From NCBI RefSeq assembly GCF_026343115.1, contig NZ_JAPEMC010000001.1, positions 5,931,001 to 5,995,000 on the forward strand: a stretch of 64,000 nucleotides of DNA, read 5' to 3'. The notes beneath the pieces were generated by a model. It had not been told where the DNA came from. It worked only from the letters and a program-made list of their open reading frames with translations, and did not search any database. Shown here one piece after another: positions 32,901 through 36,349 of this stretch; the first letter of the stretch is position 1; each line of letters starts with the position of its first letter. The stretch is from Streptomyces sp. NBC_00102. Its GTDB lineage: Bacteria > Actinomycetota > Actinomycetes > Streptomycetales > Streptomycetaceae. The translations under genes and the position numbers were made by a program.

Positions 32901-35900
32901 CCGCGGAGCCCGCGTCGGTGGCCATGCCGTTACGGACGTGGGCCTCGTTGAGGGCTCTGACGGGACCGCTCATCATGTAGAAAGCGCCCCGAGGATCGGG
33001 GAAGCGTTTGAAGGAGTTGTCCTTGGCGCGGGGGAAGACGGAGGTCAGCACCCGCTGATGCTCGCCGTTGGCGTTCCGTCGCAGACTTCCCGGCTGGTCA
33101 CCGTACAAGCGGGTCGCGGTCTCCAGCTCGCTCGTGAGACGGGCGAGCCTGTCCGGGTAGGAAGGACCGCCTTCCGGACCCGCGCTCGCGGATGCCGGCG
33201 GGGCAAGGGAGACGAGGGTGCTCGGACCGGCCGCCGAGGACCCCGCCGTCGGCAGGGGCGGCTGGGGGCCGTCGTTGCCGTCCGTGCCCCGCCTGCCGTC
33301 CTGAGCGCGCTTGTTGCGCCTGCCGAACCCGAGCATGCCCGATGAGGCGAGCGCGTCCGGCAGGCCGCTGCTTTCGCGGGTGGCGAGGCCGGCAGCGGGC
33401 GTGGTCGTACTCGACGGGGTCGTAGACGTCGTACTCGTGGCAGGGGCGGTGACCGGGTCGGTACGCACGGGATCACTTGGAGGCAGCCGGACCTCACCGG
33501 ACTGGGTCAGGACCGCTGCCGTCGGCTGACCGACCGGCGCGGGGTTGGGGCCATCGAGCGTGGCGGTGCCATCGAGCGTGGTGAGCGCGGTGTCGGTCGT
33601 GGACTCGATGCGGGCGAGGGTCTCGGTGACCGTGGGCCGGCTGACGGGGGGCAGGCCAGGGGTCGGGTCCAGGAGCTGGCTCGGATCCTGGCTCGAATCC
33701 TGGTTCTGATCGCGGGTGCCGCGGGTGCCGCGGGTGCTCGGCGGGAGGGAGAGGCCCGCACTCGTCAGGAGGTGCTGGGCCAGGGCCAGCGGGCTGTTCG
33801 GTGGCGCGTCCAGGGTGTTGGGGCGGAACTGAACGCTGGGTTCGGCTTCGTCGCCGGTCCGGGCGGGATCGGTGACGAGTTCGAGGGTGTACGGGGTGCC
33901 GTGCGCGGCGGGAATCAGGGTGAGGTCGACGCGCACGCGGTCCTGGGAAGTCGGGAGTTGGGGGCCGGTGCCGACGAGAGCGGCGACCTGGTCGCGGACG
34001 TTCCGCTGGACGTCGGTGAACTGCTCGGGTGTGAGGGAGGCCGGGACGTCCACCGGGAGGGTGAGGACGACCTCACGCGTCCAGCCGCCCGAGGCCTCGG
34101 GGACCCTGCGGACGTGCAGGGTGACGTCTTCGGGTGCGCCGGGGGTCGTGTGGTCGGTCAACGGGACGTCGGACGTGGGGGCGCCGGTCACCGGAGTGTC
34201 GGTGACGGGGGCGTCGGAGGTGGGGGTGTGGGACTCCGTGGGACCGGAGGACGTGCCGTCGGGCGTGGTGGTGTCCGCTGCGGTGGTTCCGGGCGCGTCG
34301 GTGCCGGGTGTGGTGGTGCCGGGCATGCGCTGGACGGTCGGGGAGGCGGAGGTCTCGGAGTTGTCGGGGGTGGCGGCGGTTGTGCCGATCGGCTTGGGGG
34401 TTCCGGAGGTGGTGCCGGTGCTCTCCGGGGTCACCGGGGTCTTGGGGGCGGTGGGGGTCTCGCCGGTGGGGGCGGTGCTCGTGCCGGTGCCGGTGCCGGT
34501 GCCGGTGCCGGTGCTGGTGGGGGTGGGGGTGGGGGTGGGGGTGCTGGTTCCCGTGTCCGTGGCCGTGGGCGCGTCGTCTTCGGGTGTGGTGCTGGCGTTG
34601 TCCCCGGTGGCGACGGAGTTGGGGTGATGGGAGATTTGGTGGTCTTCGGGGGCAGCCGGGTTGAGGAGTGTGGAGTTGGATTTCCCTTCGGGGTTGATCG
34701 AGTTGGGCGGCGTGGAGTTCGACTGATCTCGGGAGGTCCCCGCGTTGGGCAGTGTGGGGTTCGACTTGTCGTCTGGGCTTACCGGGTTGGGCTGGGTGGT
34801 CGGCTCGGGTCGGGTGCTGGGGGGCGTGGGAGTCGGCGTGGACGTGGACGTGGGCGTGGGAGTCGGCGTGGGCGTGGGCGTGGGAGTCGGCGTGGACGTG
34901 GGCGTGGGAGTCGGCGTGGGCGTGTGGGTGGAGGTGGGGGTGGGGGTGGTGGTGGCCGGGGTGGTGGTGGTCTGCGTGAGGTCGGGGCGGATGTAGGCGG
35001 GGTCGAGGGTGCCGATCGTGGTGATGGCGTCGGGGTCGAGGGGGTCGGGTGTCCTCGTGAGGGGCGTCGGGGTGAGGGGCGTCGGGGTGAGGGGTGTGGT
35101 GGTGGGAGGTGTGGTGGTGGAGTGGGGTCCGGTGAGGCTGAGGTCGGGCCCCGTGAGGTTGGGGCCCGTGAGGTTGGTGGTGGTGAGGATGGGGGTGGGG
35201 CTGGGGCTGAAGAGGTGGGTGGGGTGGGGGCTGGGGTTGGAAGTGGTGGGGTTGTGGGTGGGGTTGGTGGTGAGGTTGGGGGGTGTGGGGGTGGGTGTGC
35301 CGGTGGTGGTGAGGCCGGAGAGGTTGGGGCCGGTGCCGTCGGGGCCGGTCCAGGTCTGGGTGTTGAGGGGGGTGTTGAGGTTCTGGTACTTCCATCGGGC
35401 CAGGGCGGTGGCGCCTTCGATGAGGCCGCTGCCGAGGAGGCCGGTGGTCACGGCGCTGACGCCGGCGCCGAGCATGCTGCCGGTGTCGAATCTGAGTGTT
35501 CCGTGCCACAGGAGGTCGCTGAACATGACGCCGGTGGGTTCGCCGACGCCTTCGGCGACGCCGTCGGCGAGGCTCTTGACGACTTCGTTGGTGAACTTGC
35601 CGCCGGGGGTGTCCTTGGGCAGGTGGGTGAGGGGGTCGAGGAGTTTGCGGGTGACCTCGGTGGAGATGCTGGCGAAGTAGCCCACGGTGGCGCTCTCGGC
35701 GATGTCGCGCCAGTCGAACTTCTTCTGCCGCAGCTCGGTGGGGGCGGCGGTCATCATGGTGAGCTGGGAGAGGAACTCGATGAGTCCCTCTTCGATGGCT
35801 TCGTCGAGGCCGGGGACCATCCGGGAGTGGCTGGAGAGGAAGTGCATGATGGTCAGGAGCTGGAGGCGGGTGCGGGCCTTGACGGTGGCGGCCTGGAGGA

Positions 35901-36330
35901 AGGAGAGGCCGCCGGTGAAGTAGGCCATCGCGGACAGCGCGGCCAGGATCATGAGGCAGAACGCGAGCTCGTACTCCATGTTGATCTTGGCCTTGAGGAT
36001 GATCTGCGCGTAGGTGCGCTGACCGTCGCCGACCTGCACGGAGAATTCGCCGACCATGCGCAGCATGCCCCGGCCGGTGGGCCCGCCGGAGACCTTCTCG
36101 ACCGCGCCCTTGTAGCTGTCGCCCGTGGTGCCGGGCAGTGCGCCCTTGACCTTGTCCACCGAGTCGTCCAGCTCGGTCGCGAGTGCCTCGATTCTGAGCG
36201 AGTACCGGTAGTACACCCCGGCCAGCTCGTTCGCCGCCCGGGCGTTCGCCTCGGGCGGGAGGCTGCCGAGCAGGCCCCAGAACATCGCCAGCTCGAGCTC
36301 GGAGAACTCCAGGTAATCACGCGGCAGCAT
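8359..36330 (-). CDS. Giant 9,323-residue modular T7SS-linked toxin-like protein
   Basis: One open frame of 27,972 nt; the ATG at 36330 is preceded by GGGAG and is the same start as in the second giant (50318). Domain order by residue: 1-300 WXG100/CpnT-like helical domain with a hydrophobic segment (about 122-150); 325-735 Pro/Thr-rich linker; about 735-870 a beta-strand module; 1070-1340 papain-like toxin fold (C1163, H1266, D1281); 1345-1480 coiled coil; 1480-3500 beta-rich modules; 3615-8710 twenty-one copies of a ~200-residue repeat, interrupted at about 5250-5520 by a metzincin-like protease (HETLHxxGxxD at 5451-5461); Pro-rich linker; and 9110-9323 a degenerate OTU-like domain. The mass is of the order of 1 MDa. 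It is probably a polymorphic-toxin-type effector tied to the adjacent T7SS. No signal peptide is visible. Confidence 0.85.
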   Translation of the reverse strand: MLPRDYLEFSELELAMFWGLLGSLPPEANARAANELAGVYYRYSLRIEALATELDDSVDKVKGALPGTTGDSYKGAVEKVSGGPTGRGMLRMVGEFSVQVGDGQRTYAQIILKAKINMEYELAFCLMILAALSAMAYFTGGLSFLQAATVKARTRLQLLTIMHFLSSHSRMVPGLDEAIEEGLIEFLSQLTMMTAAPTELRQKKFDWRDIAESATVGYFASISTEVTRKLLDPLTHLPKDTPGGKFTNEVVKSLADGVAEGVGEPTGVMFSDLLWHGTLRFDTGSMLGAGVSAVTTGLLGSGLIEGATALARWKYQNLNTPLNTQTWTGPDGTGPNLSGLTTTGTPTPTPPNLTTNPTHNPTTSNPSPHPTHLFSPSPTPILTTTNLTGPNLTGPDLSLTGPHSTTTPPTTTPLTPTPLTPTPLTRTPDPLDPDAITTIGTLDPAYIRPDLTQTTTTPATTTPTPTSTHTPTPTPTPTSTPTPTPTPTPTPTPTSTSTPTPTPPSTRPEPTTQPNPVSPDDKSNPTLPNAGTSRDQSNSTPPNSINPEGKSNSTLLNPAAPEDHQISHHPNSVATGDNASTTPEDDAPTATDTGTSTPTPTPTPTSTGTGTGTGTGTSTAPTGETPTAPKTPVTPESTGTTSGTPKPIGTTAATPDNSETSASPTVQRMPGTTTPGTDAPGTTAADTTTPDGTSSGPTESHTPTSDAPVTDTPVTGAPTSDVPLTDHTTPGAPEDVTLHVRRVPEASGGWTREVVLTLPVDVPASLTPEQFTDVQRNVRDQVAALVGTGPQLPTSQDRVRVDLTLIPAAHGTPYTLELVTDPARTGDEAEPSVQFRPNTLDAPPNSPLALAQHLLTSAGLSLPPSTRGTRGTRDQNQDSSQDPSQLLDPTPGLPPVSRPTVTETLARIESTTDTALTTLDGTATLDGPNPAPVGQPTAAVLTQSGEVRLPPSDPVRTDPVTAPATSTTSTTPSSTTTPAAGLATRESSGLPDALASSGMLGFGRRNKRAQDGRRGTDGNDGPQPPLPTAGSSAAGPSTLVSLAPPASASAGPEGGPSYPDRLARLTSELETATRLYGDQPGSLRRNANGEHQRVLTSVFPRAKDNSFKRFPDPRGAFYMMSGPVRALNEAHVRNGMATDAGSAEWVRRVNGARTNDPAWLANCSDVTRSVLLSWHGVPTAAAPVVHTIDPADPTAAPVVEDRANNRTVAWLRAQWRSPEYRPDGTSSSDQAWNSVAARLRRGGHGSSALIVFQPEGRNRSLTSPSHSINAVNHKGRIYWIDGQRGRVSERPLYRAAVMQSIELGPDLSWLDPPTPERAGLFLPEALDASTFASPGALADSARAQAAASPGPFGVPPTANGTLPPAGDHSLFENWRERSASHWWVRRSKELGAVDAAVETWLKDGRTRPENDALARRQLNSIMAAVDTWQAAKRGRSGRMAEVRQLRAQVTSLLDSVEGRTARTLAEVRDRHDQAIAAAREAGRQILRWRLPAYLSSMRAPGHTTLHDVPATDLLWLRERIELGTEGGSARDVIDALDADPASFIGPGQSFQVRGRDGWYDVTVSLERASREPRPIITTVSSGNLGPDDVMRHFTQLESGNDVIQQSSRSSGPVLRVTGTALLPTPQPALLAGVSANVNLGYHVLGKADTRVAGTTDLNKITGRDGSVDVSRPVQWNVRVSRAGGPQRTFSADSRMTFRVPTADLVPDTADPQPSQPTALDSGTSRKLALSPSMSPVTTDPGSPLQGGGGLFDAIASSVHPALTGPGSPGRSLAFGMASAGALTRDIRRILGGPVTSLDLVGADGTTKGAVRLTADVLSVTPIPVNRPAPETESETTPETEPETTASSSAKGKQPVRDGGTPEVTVSAGTPEESAPADAAETASSSKGTPSNMLRPRHKAVTALKQKTSGSSQSVAMVGPGVGVGIGAGGPKARVFLQPGTEWSRSRFESTTRALALKHGVDIGEDEVLYLAQVRVRVRGTGPVSPARRVHGDKPAETTVRLWFRLSVTEADELGLPLPEGVTAPETSFDKPSGFGRIMPAGPKGASVSMTGLDTTDLLAGIERIFATDDRLYGILPAWQGPDDRNRLHRRNWWIDEANHDRMRNNSRALTSALSGLNLQTHKGQLLDTGVYVPLVRKHADVTQTVLVRVKGRLATAPEYLGDRADRDMVTSMTSVQKAASGQSVETGGLIVLRGAAKPIPGHLYVTAFGGLVATSARANEGSRTIAGGFESQGMGPAAAWDGTLVFDVTITSVERKRLWRRSVLPGRVGRHQPPVVTIAKTPEPAGATPSGSGAGTGVDVTADVTATDIAPVVATDIDLVSTANDTSLPISTSTSTDVTALVAGTGNNAVTAPPGTVTLIAPVTAPVRFYSSAGFTLPDTAPDTSRLRPPGLPESFSVPPVLGVNTLLDRQWWTSNAPELPAWLILEDVASAETMLAQAARLLTDAAAQNDSALSTPGLMPAVTVEDMLNSEGTAVGLQVGSGQVWTRDNLRFPRRWESLSGALGVRTHVVGPRVVHVVGGPPVEKYVSGGQSASGERESVYAAVGGVFLQGAGDLAPEAWAMGGPGLGAVRARGAARSRAISGSVTRTAVSDPGGRTVLVQADLVVLMAAEVSSKYDPPRMAADGLRLPDSVAIWLTEEQARDFGLGDQLDTYLTDVDSRVTELDSRVTELDSPPADPAVDAPSTSLTPPAPATQAGPAVPPAPDAPPALAAPRGTGSGEPNSFLDGTGPLGLGLIESFPSAEHLVFQLRQGIAELTGRSTNRNLADLVLPLAASKDPFGNTRRLTQALSRIGGASLLSGAMDGGIPVSLRDRNGKVVFQARFTVTRGRGEYDGQVTARQMIMHITAAQAEETQSRARVSQRTPLLFGLPIGYVDADHEGSGGAGAGNTLSVMTLGDVLAWERARERSGGVLVLTPPDAARVDIRFPVRLAVELYEPGKPVGTPPVAVVELAAPRTGPDDRFLRFRMLRSDLLALSRMSPPRPPQARMLAFGKAVQPLGPWRAAGSPVPEEAQINNFQGAPVIRAALATLVRGLNGMPQFTTVDGAASATLDSALSTEWLIAALPGIAATGTELPETYVPRVLGGEDLRVTADARLTEGRVLGPGERVVFEYDEEAHSEGWEEGAAANAVLSTESNEEHAGGGWMRFRTHDLYQGLATPGVMVAESSLLATAQSPSQTRKKQIHLPSVLVQFTLGIRLSAGLHHRLRSTFGKRDVLGTVEVDLPHPVVVRMSLPSAERLLQGKSITDPHRLLPGPARFQPWHSDVVLSEVTSAGGARIGVASYAPGTQAARRKAIQGLPDTDRYTEWSRDTDGLLVAHDRPMPLASASRFYLATGGAGTGVSTDADSGPDGLPRVTMRGGRTRILELGDYAELMRVRGDLAKLPVGTVLVIISPRAATLAQSESSASPLAGPSTPAGSDPSAVVPSLLSAEVQTLADGTGLVVMNANWGVRDPWVGADGKTVLELNPAPDGSAGRWRIFYPGGGVGLAAVRDTPDASDTAGVPDSSGVVGDEADTSVPPVESDAESTTKDAEDTDGTDGTGDADDSLTLSSGSSWSVTSDDVLTALSPQPAPRPVPGVPDPTSSPRPISPAGDSIRLDATVDAPLPADEAPLSAARAPGRPFATLFGASADLRRRLRDDHGFDLSAVDRLRRELGVNSSSTRFLHWLQAIGRVPTTLAELARERGTDTATFYRLASTIMATPEHMARMMAELPSITPDMWQVALTTAADGVDSRYLPLDNHPARAWLAALAARHHVLVVSLPILADLLREHGVTPSTEFSDPAVTSAVAQLGRSRATPGPLAGVAGTNGTQEGDSSGNLGGPRRPSGPSGPSGRNPRADAAGRELAAHLTSWWRIPGDLAGRLVGHPWFNALTMDNFRQELGVRDGAQLTELLRWVEAIGRIPTDLSVLAEQHSVEPDRLYNIALLTMADPRLLLDAAVRGGRADLSRLLTDPQGVADAVRADLFLESDHRPRARLFELADQYRLSLSQLESLVPRLADRGLLPLDRLADPVLAEMAAQAADHLPEYTAPAPAYSAEAPAAPPAPTAAVPRPTTTGPGTAIPRDEVPTLAEAWDADPGVVAELSEHRWFRPEAVNRLRQELGLGTGAATTALLNWISIIGRVPLDLTRQARELGLAPRTLYALSITVTADPQHVARIVAQRPDRTGATWRTVLTNAVPRLHDGYVSRNDHRARAWLIELAAHHGLGISRLIALVPQLAAHEVEPGTPLDDTRLTALVHNRRADTRPTEPNTADTRPTEPNTADTRPTDPDPRRTDAPLPGDEAPGSSAQAPGRSTATRLSFSWRTSARLLRQLRDDTGLDLEAVGQLRESLGIAPGDETTRFLHWLQGIGHVPTGLRELAMRHYTSATMLYRLASTIMATPEHMSRIMSTRPGTGPNEWQRELPNAVPDDRYPARDDHRGRAWLTALVDHHDISVYDMPQLAEELRNAQVQVGTAADDHTVFRMVARASSRPVPAAIPPGRPSAAALADPSTRRYAALWRVSRERVASFAEHEWPDLEAVERLREALDIPQGQRTLHLLDWIEAIGRVPDDLPHLARAHDFQIQQVYLTAWNVMADPRHLLEAAARNGQDVARRLRDTPYAVADGLHSSGIPEDDHRGRVWLVALADHHRLSLTELMALAPLLPASGIRPGLAFDDPAVIAQVDRATGNLAPAGAPTSTTGANVPALPAYAPLGTQPPEAGPSGRGPVTGPTPHPDALPGYEPAAEGHRWDAGSLSTSWGVDSELPGRLLRYGWFDPALVNTLRFTLNITDATATNQLLEWIEALGRTPDDLGALALEHGMTTRLLYDLSLTAMADPLHLLRVMNRGPWALPTAYGSFLDWRRALIRVNDNLRGDTGLGHSYLEMGDRRERAWLMALAAHHELTIEQLTELIRQLHGNDITPHTALADPVLTEVVNLAIGRQRETDGDLGTAAPPPGPGTAGPGTAQPAQPGATTAGPSPVGPSAAPPTRTDVTPPSTAQPGPVTADFTHLEITEPDTTTADSTRLDATEPDLTQPAPAPQDPAAALGLAWDVNPDLVRALLDRPWFDPGAVDSLRRDLVVGGGRETARLLRWFGAIGRIPGDIAERAQQAGTGAITLYRLSTIVMADPRDVARIVARSPHRDPRQWDETLTAAVHRLHRHGYVAREDYHGRAWLISLAAETHLTLDQLADLVPVLQANGITTGTPITSARLNGLIGDFRRASTGQRSSRSGNRSSRVGRLLGGRMPEAEEIPSGATTPDLARPSSDPVALAAWAYRRAQAPVTVLQTQIFDPRYLFANDAPALNRNRVRMLRRRVQPVVTLRIPDSYDAYTDELRRRNILGSLERGRLRGDPILIRARIRRIQAADGRWIRNLTIPLPVRSLDGEGLTHDSLQERINRILDTHVNIGYTLPESGDQLHVQVVLSPGPYHLEGITVTTGGSPAPSDQLNFHLHDTDIDALTQRDDNLLLHETLHYIGVTDRYQDELSVFRRRPGQTDATGIMASITTPLTPGVLPVGYLTQIETATTSGRVLHDLPHTAPATPAATPTAALADTVGTTPTANPAPTPDSTPTADATVGPLAPGPATRTAPPAPAPVPDGLRDAFARRGGITAETLRERLRASGFDLAAVDALHRELRLRGNETLRFLHWLEAIGRVPTGMTALARPHRLAPSDLFRLATLIMATPEHMARIIAASPNTAADMRAMGLRRAADAVPARYLPYGDHRGRAWLAAVASQYHMPIDQLGPLAEHLRLRGVTVDTRVDAHNLASAVAEVSGRPAFRPIPRTDDASDGPVDERTRERIEKYARGWRMDPERVASLWRQRWFDPRRAEAFRRDLGISVGRETVYMLDWMEAIGSVPADFAGLARSYGLQPARLYDVARTLMADPRQLLEVAARDGDRAVPRLRDLNSGHLTALRDFLRGPYLEVHDFAGRAWLMALAHHHRLALSELVALVPLLHAGGVPPGIAFDHPAVTEQVSRAVGTDRSPHPPAPTSPQEVPAPGAPATDVTGPSVPEALPGYEQATHNHRWDAASLAISWGVDQELTERLLAYAWFDPAGVNALRLHVQIISPIDTESMLHWLEAIDRMPTDLGTLARSGRIPVGALYSLSTTAMADPRDLLRVMAREGAIDVNRWDRLLSEAAEDGMLGDFNQETDYIGENDHRGRVWLMAVGAHHRLTLNELVSLVPQLLESRIRPHTTLDDPRLTALTARIVGLRAAPSQPGARNATRDEVFEAAGVWGVRTNHPGLRMGNRWISPGEVNALRGLLNVSAGRDTRRLLDWIAAIGRIPSDLRDLAGPRGLTSETLYRLSVTAMADPRHLVQLMDQAPEERTAEQWLNALSRVVPTRNLTYLSTRNHSGRAWLMEIAAARRLTIEQVRELVPRLAAAKIAPLTPLRNAGLAGVVAQVVRTPVPNRADAAGPAREPVAAPPGYAPAPEAAATPPGYAPTPEAAATPPGYAPTPEAAATPPGYAPAPEAMVTPAPDSEAIPEVTPAPDLTPEPEPTPEPDPTPTPEPEPTVTPRPEPTREPEPDPTPEPAPAPVDPEVAPPPHHDAPQPAPTAGQARPVSPRDAARARDLAARWRVDLDLSALVGQEWFDPEMLDRLRRDLGIRKGPDTAQLLNWVQAIGRVPVDFRALAQSRGRRPGSLYRLSLIAMADPQHMLQIMAGESRSSRRWKKALSAALPRIVGGYLPRDDNRARAWLMSVAAHHSVTIGRLPDLVTLLETEGVRLHTSLDDPTLTRLAHTAASRPVQDDGALTDGSSPASTIRPGSPGSPRETLTRHNSMVLAARWLVSPEMVSRLRDTDGFDLADVEALHIQLRVRTGSETRRFLRWLRAIGHIPTGMTELARRRGITPGILFWLSSLLTVDPRYMARIMDSRPDLTPADWHDVLLDAADRLPSDYLPEDDLRGRAWLGALAHFHDVPLGNLRRFAHRLQNAGIAVGARTDVEATARMVVEMLGLPPVQPLPEPVGNPDGPAADLRGARAEEFAALWHMSPERVGLSLRLPWFDPDAAEAFRRQLGLNPGWQTTYLLQWIQALGRIPTETADVARRHGSDPDVLAGLAALVMATPEHMAQIMAARPDVDLGHWDGVLRTATREVDYEYLPRHNYSGRAWLAALAHRHQVPIQQLPDLARALRGHGIAVGAQPDAATMDSVVAVTGGMFPLQPLAAPENDPAGPAPAPAADARHARTAEFAALWRVSPERVASYWRHPWFDPDAVEALRQQVRLGPGAETAYLAEWVQAIGHIPTDLAQLAEQRGITPNQLYGLAATIMATPEHMARIMAARPGLDVNRWRDDLLDIVRGLDTNYLARNDHSGRAWLTRVAREYGVPVHRLPGLALQLRLGGIPVGGQPGIDTMGSLVAEVLGLPPYQPLPTRQDNPDDASPAPADDAHPRTEEFAALWQIAPERVAHYLRLPRFDPDAMEALRKELRLPPGRETVYLAEWIETIGHVPTGTAELAQSHGIAPIDLYGVSVRLMADPRHLLNAMSRDGERVVNELRGRNWSAMASLRAALSGEHVQADDRRGRAWLMELADHHELALSDLVALVPLLRAAGIRQGTPFDDEALTDQVRRANGGLDAPPATVELMAPDIPPGYEPSSYNGHWDADALTTSWGIAAPAPARATASAAASENTATPLTSRLLGFEWFDPAVVNRLRLELDVLTDEGTTRLLRWIDAIGRMPTDLVSLAEANGLTPGALYTLATTAMADPRHLIQVMAPEGPIDVAYWQPRLSEASTDQLLGNFSQAGDYLGETDRHARVWLMALAARYELILPELIQLVPDLMNAGVRHHTRLDDERLAAMAARVSAPRRIQERSAPPLSRRFPETGAVTLATRWGVSTEQVLGMLAHQWFRSDAVDVLRQSLAIGAGEQTHDLLNWLDAIGRIPRGIPGLAQMHGLTAKDLYRTSLAAGADPQHVVALMDRTPGRSPSSWRSDFSELISELHHSGVLNREQGRLRAWFIAAATHQGLTFDHIAPLVEHFHENENMRTFTPLDGPELTALATTLAGRGVSWTPPAPETAPPVGQASDGATPSAPQPDPRITPNPYDTQAFELQARWNVSLDLSNLVRNLWFRVPAVESLRTSRGIDSGQATEQLLRWIAAIHRVPADYEEVARAHGIPEEELYSLSQEHLVDPRDLALIMARETRDPEQWPAGLQTATVQELTGGLLSLEDPRLRAVLMALAARHELTLEQLRKLVRDLHTAKISLLAPDTHPGRAALVAQAAREAREAREARTAPATQAADSAPAPNTVPDTTPTPDTTAAPDTTPSPTPAPAATPRTPSIPQTPPTTAPNREQNQDRNQNRNLPDAPLHGDSTNVRPRGASAPPGRAVQVPAPLGFGSLAAEWGTSSALLGALYDSGRFDVIALSSLRHDLGIGPGEDTTRFLRWLRAIGHVPTRLTGLAERSGTTPVELYRLASVVMATPEHMAALMAGQPAMSVRLWHDLLSRAADRVNTHYLPQDNDQGRAWLTAVAGRHDVPIHQLPQLAAMLRTSPAIRVGTPVEDRALVTRLGTTFVRPALRTGPDGQNDAAVAEQERAWLTEHYSALWDLPPDWIRGLLGRREFRPEQAELLRLHLDFVPGPRTTGMLNWAGVIGWAPGEHDLRRLGEPYGISAATLYGIASTVMADPEYLVGALARDPASLALLDQLRTDPVAVARYVRGDRIEERDHRSRAWLFAVADRHKLHLTQIPQVIDAFLAGGGRTLASLGDRLLTDLAEEATGQLPRYSPTAEPGLTFPQPGDDLSSPPPPSYEGAVGDASQVQDLTTLSGDYTNPNSNSLVNPDSLADLANLVDLRDLAHLDEPDAPDAPGDAPEGRVGDPGRDNPVDSSNLASFLSPEDLAYLTAPDAQSDVSEGPGLPVNSGLGTPGPQSPADSEVPGHRHDSADPGPDADLDTDPILHDISMFDRSTLPTHRETGVPRTDSPPTAVQPEPEPEPGPSPALPAAPEVTPTAVDLSTAGGDLDSFGGPGLQRRRAQRLANNPRTGTRSSRQAGRGAGDPAGPTATGAPNTGPDPVRTQPDPANNGAEQRRTQQPAPDGGTPGPAPSSGMPRRKPVPATPTARPSAPAPASTPAPIPAPAGSGMPRRRPAPTPTPTSAPSARPVTTDSSGTIPFGSHGGYSRTGPATSTLYGTELSLHRPSDPDGGIAGILLDVLRATAPQAIPVDAGTTSADFVSWLAERVTDGDLAHGAPPSLNRERSVPLTLLRAAGVSPSVTQSTQAALQGGELPLSTVPLTPVQQARLLLLDPSGTGQRDFARWAALFLPALTARLLRVRISLVAGDWSVRIFEDDGSPGAVPAPGWGRGAGPGAAGFDPGAVIMDDGRSLWFGVPVPRPTGPGPA
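16963..17115 (-). repeat. 39-bp tandem repeats in a linker of the first giant
   Basis: A 13-residue unit (AATPPGYAPTPEA-like) is repeated about four times with near-identical 39-nt DNA units. It forms the Pro-rich linker between repeat copies 11 and 12. Likely slippage-prone. Confidence 0.8.
19780..20600 (-). other. Metzincin-like metalloprotease domain embedded in the repeat array
   Basis: Residues about 5244-5517 of the first giant. HETLHYIGVTD (19948-19980) is the HExxHxxGxxD zinc motif (H5451, E5452, H5455, D5461). About 20 residues later GIMAS supplies the Met-turn expected of metzincins. Upstream are beta-strands (RIPDSYDAYTDELRRRN, TIPLPVRSLDGEGLT, QLHVQVVLSPGPYHLEGITV). All expected zinc-site residues are present, so it could be active. 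Confidence 0.75.
23521..23604 (-). repeat. 30-bp tandem repeats in the linker before repeat copy 4
   Basis: Three units of about 30 nt encode repeats of N-T-A-D-T-R-P-T-E-P. They are nearly identical at the DNA level and sit in the linker between repeat copies 3 and 4. Confidence 0.75.
32370..33190 (-). other. Papain-like (Tox-PL type) toxin domain of the first giant
   Basis: Residues about 1048-1320. Cys in LANCSDVTRSVL (C1163), His in SPSHSINAVNHKG (H1266) and Asp in IYWIDGQRGRV (D1281) give the order and spacing of papain-fold toxins of polymorphic systems (protease or deamidase). All three catalytic-type residues are present. A signature such as '..W..A..W...dG' lies between Cys and His (WLRAQWRSPEYRPDG). 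Confidence 0.75.
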
Positions 36331-36349
36331 CGACAACTCCCACAAAACG
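34300..36349 (-). repeat. Left arm of a ~2-kb inverted repeat (start of first giant gene)
   Basis: Nearly identical in DNA to 50300-52400 in opposite orientation. The match begins about 20 nt before the ATG (TTTGTGGG..AGTTGTCG). In the first ~1.1 kb I see only scattered single-base changes (for example Leu to Val at residue 24). It then weakens through linker repeats of different copy number and ends near the segment reading SASPT.QR.PGTTTPG. The arms are separated by 14 kb. Confidence 0.9.

Noticed and set aside
27694..33345. Long plus-strand open frame (1,883 codons) opposite the beta-rich region
   Set aside because: Shadow frame; the minus strand encodes the papain-like and beta modules without interruption.
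8359..36330. Possibility that the 28-kb frame is several genes joined by error
   Set aside because: No stop in 9,324 codons, consistent repeat register throughout and no internal ribosome site plus start that fits a domain boundary. An assembly collapse or expansion of repeats cannot be excluded without reads.
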